Assembly: GCA_002424045.1 (NCBI GenBank)
Contig: DIPH01000008.1
Coordinates: forward strand, 58,053 to 122,052
From: Firmicutes bacterium UBA5493
GTDB taxonomy: Bacteria; Bacillota; Limnochordia; Darwinibacteriales; Darwinibacteriaceae
Length of the DNA stretch: 64,000 nt
Direction: 5' to 3'
The translations under genes were made by a program, and so were the position numbers. Below are positions 8,259 through 14,924 of this stretch, piece by piece. The notes under the pieces were generated by a model. That model was not told the DNA's origin, ran no database searches, and saw nothing but the letters and a program-made list of their open reading frames with translations. How positions within the stretch are numbered: position 1 is the first letter of the stretch; each line of letters opens with the position of its first letter.

Positions 8259-9335
8259 TTATATTACTTCTAGACCATTATTGTCCGGAAGCTGAGGAAA
8301 CGATTTATGTGGTTCCTGTTGGTACCAAAAGACAGTGGAGGCAACATCATCCTGAAGGGGCAAGTAACGACCTCCCGAACGCCATCCCAAAGCTTGGATT
8401 GTTACCCTTAAGTCCTGCTCGAAACGGATGGGATCAAGTACATGCCAGCGATACATGCCAAATCGTTGCTGACTGCGATATAATCCATCGGGCTTGATCA
8501 CCTGTGGCAATCCTAGAAACGGGGTGGAGTATATACCATACTCCCCTTGGGGATATTCGAAGTTCCAGGCGCCGCCGAAGTAATCCTCCGTTCCTGTGCC
8601 GCAGATCGTGGGAAACTCCCGATCACCGTCGAGGTAGAACTTGATTTCACCTTCGCCCCACCATCCTGTGTTGTTGACACCCCAGGCGATATATGTGCCA
8701 ACATAATGACCATGGCCTTCGACCCCGTCAATTAAGGTGTGAACATCTTTGTATGGTAAGGGATTGCTTCTCCTGAATTGGGCATGAAAATAGGCGGCCT
8801 GCTCAGGGACACCTACCAAAGAATAATCGATCTGGTAGTACAAGACAGCCCTTTCGTCACTGATATTTTCCACTTCAAACCTAGCTGATTTCCTGAAGGG
8901 CATTTCCCAATACGAATTCATGCCACCGGCGGGGTTGACAGCTATGGGCAAGGAATTCACGTTGCAGCGTTCTCCCCAACCATTACAGAAGAAGTCACCG
9001 ATGGGTGTTTCTACCGAAGCCTCAAGCTCATCATCCCAATAAATACGAAAAATTAGATGGCGCCATTGTGGCGGAAAGCACGTTAACCAAATGTGTTGGA
9101 TCACCCCAGGTCCTGTAATGGTACCGAGTGTAAAAGTTTTTTGCGGTTCGATAAATACGGAAGGGGAGACCTTCCATCCCTGGCCTAGTTCACGGGCGCA
9201 CTCTTTACCCGTGCCCTCTGTGGCCATGCCGCCTTTTCCCTTTTCCCCTGTAAAGTTTTCTGGGCTAATAGAGCGGCTTTTCGCCTTCGACAAGATTGAA
9301 AGATTACTCATTCCAAACCCATTGAATGCCTTCAT
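8259..9335 (-). CDS. DUF2961 (GH172-type) glycoside hydrolase, complete paralogue
   Basis: A 358-residue cytoplasmic protein (no signal peptide), paralogous to the partial gene at the left edge: HIWLTCFPPQWRHL near residue 82, YWDDELEASVETPIGDFF, the GTGTEDYFGG block near residue 245, and a C-terminal WYQQEPHKSFP. The family, GH172, includes alpha-fructofuranosidase/difructose-anhydride enzymes and arabinofuranosidases. GGGAGG lies seven bases before the ATG. It has its own promoter and a LacI operator in the leader, so it is a separate transcript of the same regulon. The two paralogues clearly differ, so they may act on different linkages. Confidence 0.88.
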   Translation of the reverse strand: MKAFNGFGMSNLSILSKAKSRSISPENFTGEKGKGGMATEGTGKECARELGQGWKVSPSVFIEPQKTFTLGTITGPGVIQHIWLTCFPPQWRHLIFRIYWDDELEASVETPIGDFFCNGWGERCNVNSLPIAVNPAGGMNSYWEMPFRKSARFEVENISDERAVLYYQIDYSLVGVPEQAAYFHAQFRRSNPLPYKDVHTLIDGVEGHGHYVGTYIAWGVNNTGWWGEGEIKFYLDGDREFPTICGTGTEDYFGGAWNFEYPQGEYGIYSTPFLGLPQVIKPDGLYRSQQRFGMYRWHVLDPIRFEQDLRVTIQALGWRSGGRYLPLQDDVASTVFWYQQEPHKSFPQLPDNNGLEVI

Positions 9336-9365
9336 CGCAAGTCCTCCCTGGCAAAGTTCTCGAAA

Positions 9366-9377
9366 GTAATCGTTTAC
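9366..9377. promoter_or_regulatory. LacI-family operator before the DUF2961 gene
   Basis: GTAATCGTTTAC, identical to the copy at 7638-7649, about 30 bases before the DUF2961 start codon and about 90 bases downstream of the predicted transcript start. Confidence 0.72.
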
Positions 9378-9447
9378 ATGGAATAAAAAAATGCATGTAC
9401 AGTGGCATCGTCTTTGTAGTCATTTACAGTTTCATGTAAAATAAAAC

Positions 9448-9470
9448 GCCGAGTCAATAACCGACTCGGC
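9448..9470 (-). terminator. Terminator of the lacI-family gene
   Basis: GCCGAGTC and GACTCGGC pair around a 7-base loop. On the minus strand the stem is followed by GTTTTATTTT. It lies 45 bases after the regulator's stop codon. The first arm overlaps the predicted start of the DUF2961 transcript, which therefore would not form the full stem. Confidence 0.72.
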
Positions 9471-9473
9471 CAA

Positions 9474-9502
9474 AGTATAAATAACTATTTTATTTTTGTC
9501 AA
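9474..9502 (-). promoter_or_regulatory. Sigma-A promoter of the second DUF2961 gene
   Basis: Minus strand TTGACA (9502-9497), a 17-base spacer and TATACT (9479-9474). It is squeezed between the regulator's stop codon and its terminator. Predicted start is near 9467. Confidence 0.82.
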
Positions 9503-9514
9503 CTATTGTAAATT

Positions 9515-10519
9515 TCATTTGACTGTGATGCCCAGTTGTTGCTTTACCACATGGGAAACGACCTCGGCATGACGATCCTCAAGTCTCCGTTGTACCACCC
9601 TCCCCGTGAGTTTCCCTAGAGTGCGGGGTTCTTGTTCCACATACCTTAGGGAACTGCCAAACAAGAGATAGTTCTCAATGGCACCATAGGAGCCGGCCAC
9701 AATGTCTTTCCCGATCACAAAACCGTGCTTAATCAATTTAGAAATGGCACCCACGGCCATGAGGTTGTTCAGGGCGATGATCGCCTCAGGAGCATCTTCT
9801 TGTAGAAAATGTTCAACAGCCCGTTCTCCCGATTCTAGTGTGAAATCACCGAAGTATTCCCTAACGGCTAGTCTAGGCGCATGCTGCCTGATTGCAGCCA
9901 TGCAGCCCGAGGCCCTTTGATAAGCTGTACTTGCGCTCATGGGACCGTGAATAATTCCCAAGGACTTGATACCTAGGTTGATCATAGACTGGGCTAACTC
10001 ATAGGCGGACCAGAAGTTATCTTCGACGACCGAGTCCATCACATTGGCTAAAGATTCAGGCAGGCGGTCTATCAATACCACGGGAATGCCCTTTTCATCA
10101 ATTGTCCGAATGACCTCATCATTTCCCCCTGCTGTAGCTAGAACCAGACAATCAATGCGATCTTCAGACAATACATTTAGAAGCTTTTTCTCCTTGTTGC
10201 TATCCTCGTCAGAGCTGGCCATAAGCAAACTAAAATCCAAGGCCATCACATCTTCAATGCCTTTGATGATCTGCATAAAATACGGGTTAGAAATGTCCGG
10301 TACCAAGATGCCAATGGCATTCGCTTTTCTCGTCTTCAGGGTTCGGGCAGCTGCATTAGGATGATAGCCCAAAGTGGTCACGGCATGCTGCACCCGCTCC
10401 ACGAGTTCATCTTTCACAGGTGAGCTCCCATTTAGAACCCGCGACACCGTAGCTGTAGAGACACCGGCGTATCTTGCCACATCTTTAATTGTGATATTTC
10501 TTCGACCGCGTGCTGTCAC
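9515..10519 (-). CDS. LacI-family transcriptional regulator
   Basis: A 334-residue sugar-responsive repressor. The N-terminal LacI helix-turn-helix is complete (TIKDVARYAGVSTATVSRVLNG), followed by the hinge helix PNAAARTLKTRK and a periplasmic-binding-protein-like sensor domain (IGILVPDISNPYF onward). A GTG at 10537 lacks a ribosome site; the GTG at 10519 follows AAAGGAG at seven bases and is preferred. A perfect palindrome, GTAATCGATTAC, lies 40 bases upstream, so it is probably autoregulated. The same core recurs before the sugar ABC operon and the DUF2961 gene. The effector is presumably the imported sugar or a derivative. Confidence 0.93.
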   Translation of the reverse strand: MTARGRRNITIKDVARYAGVSTATVSRVLNGSSPVKDELVERVQHAVTTLGYHPNAAARTLKTRKANAIGILVPDISNPYFMQIIKGIEDVMALDFSLLMASSDEDSNKEKKLLNVLSEDRIDCLVLATAGGNDEVIRTIDEKGIPVVLIDRLPESLANVMDSVVEDNFWSAYELAQSMINLGIKSLGIIHGPMSASTAYQRASGCMAAIRQHAPRLAVREYFGDFTLESGERAVEHFLQEDAPEAIIALNNLMAVGAISKLIKHGFVIGKDIVAGSYGAIENYLLFGSSLRYVEQEPRTLGKLTGRVVQRRLEDRHAEVVSHVVKQQLGITVK

Positions 10520-10558
10520 GTGAAAGCTCCTTTGCACCTGTCTGTCCGCCTGACAGGA

Positions 10559-10570
10559 GTAATCGATTAC
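10559..10570. promoter_or_regulatory. LacI-family operator, perfect palindrome (autoregulation)
   Basis: GTAATCGATTAC is a perfect 12-bp palindrome in the leader of the regulator gene, about 32 bases downstream of its predicted transcript start. It is the most symmetric of the four copies in this region. Confidence 0.75.
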
Positions 10571-10608
10571 AATACAAGAGAAAGAGAGTGGTACTTGTCC
10601 TACATAGT

Positions 10609-10637
10609 ATCCTAAAGAATTATTTCCCCTTTGTCAA
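10609..10637 (-). promoter_or_regulatory. Probable promoter of the lacI-family gene
   Basis: Minus strand TTGACA (10637-10632), a 17-base spacer and TAGGAT (10614-10609). The -35 is consensus, the -10 weaker. Confidence 0.6.
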
Positions 10638-10680
10638 TATCTGCCACAGGCCGGGTTGACCCAAGAAAGGGAGCCGAGTT

Positions 10681-10758
10681 ATGTCAATTGCGGAGGAGTT
10701 CCCCGATGAGCACATCGCTATGGACCATGTAAGGGCAACGGCGAACAGCTTACGTTAG
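10681..10758 (+). pseudogene. Possible dehydrogenase remnant in the lacI-ABC exporter gap
   Basis: A 25-codon frame in the otherwise featureless stretch 10640-10874 reads MSIAEEFPDEHIAMDHV and stops soon after. The pattern EEFPD...MDHVRAT loosely recalls the isocitrate/isopropylmalate dehydrogenase family (EYPD...VD...M), and nothing of the rest of such a gene remains. It could equally be chance. Apart from this and the promoter and operator of the regulator, I see nothing clear in 10520-10874. Confidence 0.2.
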
Positions 10759-10874
10759 TGCCATTTCCCAAACGTCCCTCCTCCCTTCTCGTGGACCCGA
10801 CCGGTGGAATATGCTATTCTTAAGGCGTGACAGCTAACCACGTGGACGGAAAGGCATTGAAGGGGGAGTCCGAA

Positions 10875-11768
10875 ATGGCAATTCTTAGAGTGAATCAGGT
10901 GACGAAAAAGTTTGGCCACTTTACTGCTTTGGACGGCATTGACATGGAAGTGCAGCACGGCGAAGTATATGGGTTTATTGGGCCCAATGGAGCAGGTAAG
11001 ACCACCACCATTCGTATTCTACTAGGAATTCTCCAAGCCACCTCAGGTACGGCCCAGATTTTTGGCAAAGACGCTTGGAATGACGCAGTGGAAATTCACA
11101 AGCAGATTGCCTATGTCCCTGGTGATGTAAATTTGTGGTCCAATCTTACCGGGGGCGAAGTCATCGATTTGTTTGTTAAGCTCCGGGGCACAAATGCCAA
11201 AAATCGTAGGGAAGAGTTGATTCAGCGTTTTGATCTAGATCCCTCGAAAAAGTGTGGTACATATTCGAAAGGTAATCGCCAAAAGGTAGCCTTGATCGCC
11301 GCCTTTGCCTCCGATGCCGATTTGTACATTCTAGACGAACCAACATCCGGCCTTGATCCCTTAATGGAGCAAGTGTTTCAAGAATGCATTGGCGAGGTCA
11401 AGGAGGCAGGCAAGAGCGTCCTGCTCTCCAGCCACATCCTGTCCGAAGTAGAAAAACTCTGCGATAGAGTGAGCATTATTCGTCAAGGGAAGATAATCGA
11501 AAGTGGCACTCTCCAAGAGTTACGCCATCTCACCCGCACCCGCGTCAAAGTGGATACGGCCAAACCCGTAGCAAATCTAGACCAAGTTGAGGGTATCCAC
11601 AACCTAAAAACTCTGGATCGGGGAGTTGTATTTCACGTTGATACCGACAAAATTGGATCTGTGATCAAGTACGTTAGTGACTATGGAATCCTGGCCCTAG
11701 AGAGTACACCACCCACCTTGGAGGATCTGTTCATCCACCATTACCGGGATAAGGGAGGTGGAAGGTAA
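10875..11768 (+). CDS. ABC transporter ATP-binding protein, drug-export type
   Basis: A 297-residue ATPase of the CcmA/DrrA-like exporter family that powers the membrane protein encoded next. It shows Walker A GPNGAGKTTT near residue 37, the variant signature SKGNRQKVAL usual in this subfamily, Walker B LYILDEPTSGLDP near residue 155 and the switch His in LLSSHILSEVEKL. A GTG at 10827 would add 16 residues, but the ATG at 10875 behind GGGGGAG is preferred. Its stop overlaps the permease start by one base (TAATG), so translation is coupled. The exported compound is unknown; lipids, drugs or antibiotics are typical. Confidence 0.92.
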   Translation: MAILRVNQVTKKFGHFTALDGIDMEVQHGEVYGFIGPNGAGKTTTIRILLGILQATSGTAQIFGKDAWNDAVEIHKQIAYVPGDVNLWSNLTGGEVIDLFVKLRGTNAKNRREELIQRFDLDPSKKCGTYSKGNRQKVALIAAFASDADLYILDEPTSGLDPLMEQVFQECIGEVKEAGKSVLLSSHILSEVEKLCDRVSIIRQGKIIESGTLQELRHLTRTRVKVDTAKPVANLDQVEGIHNLKTLDRGVVFHVDTDKIGSVIKYVSDYGILALESTPPTLEDLFIHHYRDKGGGR

Positions 11769-13381
11769 TGGGAAGCGCAGCAGGTACACATTTCACAAAT
11801 GTCGGCATCTTGGTGAGATTCATCTTGCGGCGTGATCGAGTGCGTATTCCTATTTGGATATTATCCTTGGTTGGCATCTCCATTGCAGTCGCCTTAGCCT
11901 TTCCGGGACTCTACCCCCCAGGGCCAGAACGGGATATTCTTGCCGAGACGATGAAGAACCCAGCCATGACCTCCATGCTAGGGCCCGGATATGGACTGGA
12001 TAATTATCACATTGGAGCTGCTATGGCCCATCAAATGCTGCTCTTCACGGCGGTGGCCGTAGCCATTATGAATATCCTCTTGGCCATTCGTCATACAAGG
12101 AGTGACGAAGAGGCAGGCCGCATTGAGGTGATTCGCTCCCTTCCCGTTGGTAAGCTCGCCAACTCTGGGGCCACCTTTTTCGTTTTAGTCATGGTCAACC
12201 TTGCCTTGGCCCTGGTCATGGGCGTAGGTTTAAGGGTACTTGGCCTGGAGGGTATGGACATGGCAGGGTCTTTACTGTACGGTGCCGTCTTGGGTGTCAC
12301 TGGGATTTTCTTTGCGGCCGTTACCATTTTCATTGCGCAGCTCACCGAGACCTCACGGGGTGCCCTGGGATTTTCCTTTACTTTTATGGGGCTAAGTTAT
12401 CTTCTCCGGGCGGTAGGCGATCTTAGTAGCGAAGCCCTATCTCTCGTCTCGCCTTTAGGACTGATTCTGCGAACAGAAGTCTATGTGAACGATCACTGGT
12501 GGCCAATACTTGTGATGTTGGCTGCCTCAGTTATCTTGATCATGTTTGCCTTTCGCCTGAACACCATCCGCGATCTCGAGGCAGGTTTTGTTGCTGCCAA
12601 GCCAGGACCCAGCAAAGCCTCCCGCTTTTTGCTTAGTCCTTTGGGCTTAGCACTGCGGCTACAGAAAACGACGATTATTAGCTGGGTCGTAGGCATGTTT
12701 GTTCTCGGGGTATCCTATGGTTCGGTTTATGGAGACATTGACGCCTTCTTCCAGACCAGTGACCTCTTTGAGCTACTCTTGCCGGGAACGGAAGGTTTCT
12801 CCCTTACAGACCAGTTCACAGCAACCTTGCTTGCGGTGATGGCTATGATTGGGATGATCCCAGTCTTATTGACAGTGCTCAAGCTTAAATCCGAAGAACA
12901 GGCGCATCGCACCGAGCATGTATTGGCCAGGGCGGTCTCCCGCAGGGAGATTTTAGGAAGCTACATATCTATAGCACTCCTTTTGGCCATAGTGATGCAA
13001 GTTGTATCGGTCCTCGGGCTCTGGTCAGCAGCTACAGCTGTTATGGATGAGCCATTTAACTTGTCCTTAACCCTCAAAGGAGGCCTTAGTTATGTGCCCG
13101 TTATGTGGATCATGGTTGGCTTGGCAGCTCTTTTGATCGGGCTTGCACCTAGATTAACAGGCCTAATCTGGATCTGTTTAGCCTATACCTTCTTCATCAT
13201 CTATTTCGGTGGACTACTCCAAGTGCCTGAGTGGCTCGGCAAACTGACACCCTTTGGTTATGTTCCTGATGTACCTTTGGAGAAAATGGGTTTTCCTCTG
13301 ACGCTGGCTTTGATCTTAGTGGCGTTCATCCTAACAGGACTGGGACTGAAGGGTTATGAGAAGCGAGATATTTACGGCTAA
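11768..13381 (+). CDS. ABC exporter membrane protein, TnrB3/polyketide-antibiotic exporter type
   Basis: A 537-residue integral membrane protein with about 12 hydrophobic segments in two similar halves (residues ~20-290 and ~300-530). This two-in-one architecture fits the permeases annotated as exporters of polyketide antibiotics. The bundle begins at IPIWILSLVGISIAVALAF. Only the ATPase upstream is a partner, and overlapping stop and start codons (TAATG) ensure equal synthesis. A strong stem-loop follows the stop, ending the two-gene operon. No regulator is adjacent, so the signal for expression is not apparent. Confidence 0.85.
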   Translation: MGSAAGTHFTNVGILVRFILRRDRVRIPIWILSLVGISIAVALAFPGLYPPGPERDILAETMKNPAMTSMLGPGYGLDNYHIGAAMAHQMLLFTAVAVAIMNILLAIRHTRSDEEAGRIEVIRSLPVGKLANSGATFFVLVMVNLALALVMGVGLRVLGLEGMDMAGSLLYGAVLGVTGIFFAAVTIFIAQLTETSRGALGFSFTFMGLSYLLRAVGDLSSEALSLVSPLGLILRTEVYVNDHWWPILVMLAASVILIMFAFRLNTIRDLEAGFVAAKPGPSKASRFLLSPLGLALRLQKTTIISWVVGMFVLGVSYGSVYGDIDAFFQTSDLFELLLPGTEGFSLTDQFTATLLAVMAMIGMIPVLLTVLKLKSEEQAHRTEHVLARAVSRREILGSYISIALLLAIVMQVVSVLGLWSAATAVMDEPFNLSLTLKGGLSYVPVMWIMVGLAALLIGLAPRLTGLIWICLAYTFFIIYFGGLLQVPEWLGKLTPFGYVPDVPLEKMGFPLTLALILVAFILTGLGLKGYEKRDIYG

Positions 13382-13387
13382 ATTAAG

Positions 13388-13421
13388 AAAGGGAGCTTGG
13401 AGGATCATCCCAGCTCCCTTT
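13388..13421 (+). terminator. Hairpin after the ABC exporter operon
   Basis: AAAGGGAGCT at 13388 pairs exactly with AGCTCCCTTT ending at 13421. The following CGCTTTCCC is a weak T-tract. Its A-rich 5' side could also serve the opposite strand. Confidence 0.65.
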
Positions 13422-13433
13422 CGCTTTCCCGTT

Positions 13434-13572
13434 CTAAGCTCCATGTAAAGCTACAAATCCAAGAACGGCAGTGGCGAATTCGTCCTTCTTCTCATAAAAA
13501 GAGGCATGTCCCGCATCTTCAATAATGACCATTTTCGCGTCTTCAATGCGTTCCTGAATCTTCTTCACCTCC
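13434..13572 (-). pseudogene. C-terminal remnant of an alpha/beta hydrolase
   Basis: The last ~46 codons translate to the characteristic end of an alpha/beta-hydrolase: EVKKIQERIEDAK, then VIIEDAGHASFYEKKDEF, then AVLGFVALHGA and stop. The catalytic His context (EDAGHASF) is intact. Everything before it, including the nucleophile elbow, is missing, and the frame runs straight into reversed thiolase sequence at about 13573-13595. It is a 3' fragment left by a deletion or rearrangement. Confidence 0.8.
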
Positions 13573-13593
13573 CAAGAACATCTAGCACCCTGC

Positions 13594-14259
13594 GTGGTTG
13601 ACATTGAACCAGATTTGCGGTTCAAACCTGCAACCCGAGTCGAGAATGCCTGTGCTTCAGGTTCAGCAGCGATTGCTGCGGCAAAGAACGCAATTGAAGC
13701 TGGTGAAGCCGATCTGGCCTTGGTTATTGGGGTAGAAAAAATGACCAGCCTTGACACAGCCGGTGTAACCAAGGTGCTCGCCATGGCCTCCTATTGGCCT
13801 GAAGAAGGGGAGATCGGGATGACATTCCCAGGTCTATTTGCAGAGTATGCTAAAGGTTCTGCGTTTGTGGCAGGCAAAAAAGCGATCCAAAAAGCCTATG
13901 AACTGGCGAATATAACAGTGGAGGATCTAGATTTCGCGGAGGTCCATGACTGCTTTACAATCGCGGAGGTTCTAGCCTATGAAGCGATGGGACTTGTTCC
14001 CGAAGGGCAAGGACGCAGAGCCATCGAAGAGGGATTAGTCGAGGTTGGTGGTAAGCTACCGGTGAATGTTTCTGGGGGTTTAAAAGCGAAGGGACACCCT
14101 GTAGGAGCAACGGGTGTATCCATGGCAGTCCTTGCTACACGCCAACTCCAAGGAAAAGCCATTGGTCACCAAGTTAATGGGGCAAGAGTAGGATTAACCT
14201 ATAACATTGGTGGAAGTGCTGCTAGTAACTATGCTTTGGTTCTTAAGGGGACGAAGTAA
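13594..14259 (+). pseudogene. Degraded thiolase (SCP2-type acetyl-CoA acetyltransferase)
   Basis: A 221-codon frame matching SCP2-type thiolases but damaged. The N-terminal ~70 residues are absent and no ribosome site precedes the nominal GTG. The nucleophile context VENACASGSAAI is kept. After FAEYAKGSAF the frame jumps directly to VAGKKAIQKAYELA, which in family members lies about 100 residues later. The C-terminal catalytic blocks EVHDCFTIAE and GGLKAKGHPVGATG are intact. Frame integrity despite two deletions suggests recent decay. An intact truncated enzyme is unlikely because part of the core fold is missing. Confidence 0.8.
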
Positions 14260-14284
14260 GCTGTAAAGGGGAAGCGGATATGTA

Positions 14285-14315
14285 ACAAGTCCAGAGGAGC
14301 GTTCTCTGGACTTGT
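14285..14315 (+). terminator. Hairpin after the thiolase relic
   Basis: A 12-bp perfect stem, ACAAGTCCAGAG with CTCTGGACTTGT, around a 7-base loop, followed by TTGGGTTTA. Confidence 0.65.
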
Positions 14316-14362
14316 TTGGGTTTACTTGTGAGGAGCTCTTTTGAGCATCTGCAAAATCCCCC

Positions 14363-14391
14363 TTGACAACCTTTCATACTCGACATATTAT
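14363..14391 (+). promoter_or_regulatory. Sigma-A promoter of the marR-ftsH operon
   Basis: TTGACA at 14363-14368, a 17-base spacer and TATTAT at 14386-14391. Confidence 0.82.
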
Positions 14392-14403
14392 ATATGATAG
14401 ATA

Positions 14404-14418
14404 CATATCCTAGATATG
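14404..14418. promoter_or_regulatory. Candidate MarR operator at the transcription start
   Basis: CATATC and GATATG are perfect inverted half-sites separated by CTA, immediately downstream of the predicted start near 14398. Size and AT-richness fit MarR-family operators, suggesting autorepression. Confidence 0.5.
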
Positions 14419-14450
14419 AATATAACTAATAAATACTTAAGGAGGCCACC

Positions 14451-14918
14451 ATGGATATTATCACGTTTAGCCATCACATTTGGGATCTCATGCGCTCCAT
14501 CGCCCACGGGATCGACAACACTTTACGAGTCATTGTCGATGGATTTGGGGTCACCATGGTACAAATGCGGGTCTTAGTCGAACTGAGGCACTGCCAGATG
14601 TGTACGATCGGAGACCTAGCCGAAGCCATGAGATCAGCACCAGGCAACGCATCGGCCATGTGTAAGACCCTCGAAAAAAAGGGGCTTGTCACCCGCACCC
14701 GTAACCCCGATGATGAACGCATCGTATTAGTCACGCTTACCGATCAAGGCAGAGGTTTACTCCAAGAAATTGAAAAGGAGCTGACCGCCAAGTACGACCC
14801 CCTGCTTGCGGAGTATTCTAGTGAGGATTTTGAACAAATTCTTCTAGGGATGGGCAAATTAAAAGAAGTCATTACAAGTTTGCATCATGCCTTTAATGCA
14901 AATCAACGAAGGAGGTAA
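14451..14918 (+). CDS. MarR-family transcriptional regulator
   Basis: A 155-residue winged-helix regulator. The recognition region CTIGDLAEAMRSAPGNASAMCKTLEKKGLVTRTR (given here in pieces: CTIGDLAEAMRS, then NASAMCKTLEKKGLV) is followed by the wing NPDDERIVLVTLTDQG. Flanking helices for dimerisation are present, and length is typical. Two cysteines in the DNA-binding half (QMCTI and AMCKT) might allow thiol sensing, which is speculative. GGAGG precedes the ATG. It lies six bases before ftsH with its own promoter and palindromic operator, so it probably represses itself and ftsH. Confidence 0.9.
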   Translation: MDIITFSHHIWDLMRSIAHGIDNTLRVIVDGFGVTMVQMRVLVELRHCQMCTIGDLAEAMRSAPGNASAMCKTLEKKGLVTRTRNPDDERIVLVTLTDQGRGLLQEIEKELTAKYDPLLAEYSSEDFEQILLGMGKLKEVITSLHHAFNANQRRR

Positions 14919-14924
14919 GTTCCT

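Noticed and set aside
13594..14259. Functional thiolase gene
   Set aside because: The N-terminus and an internal block of the core fold are missing and there is no ribosome site, so it is listed as a pseudogene.
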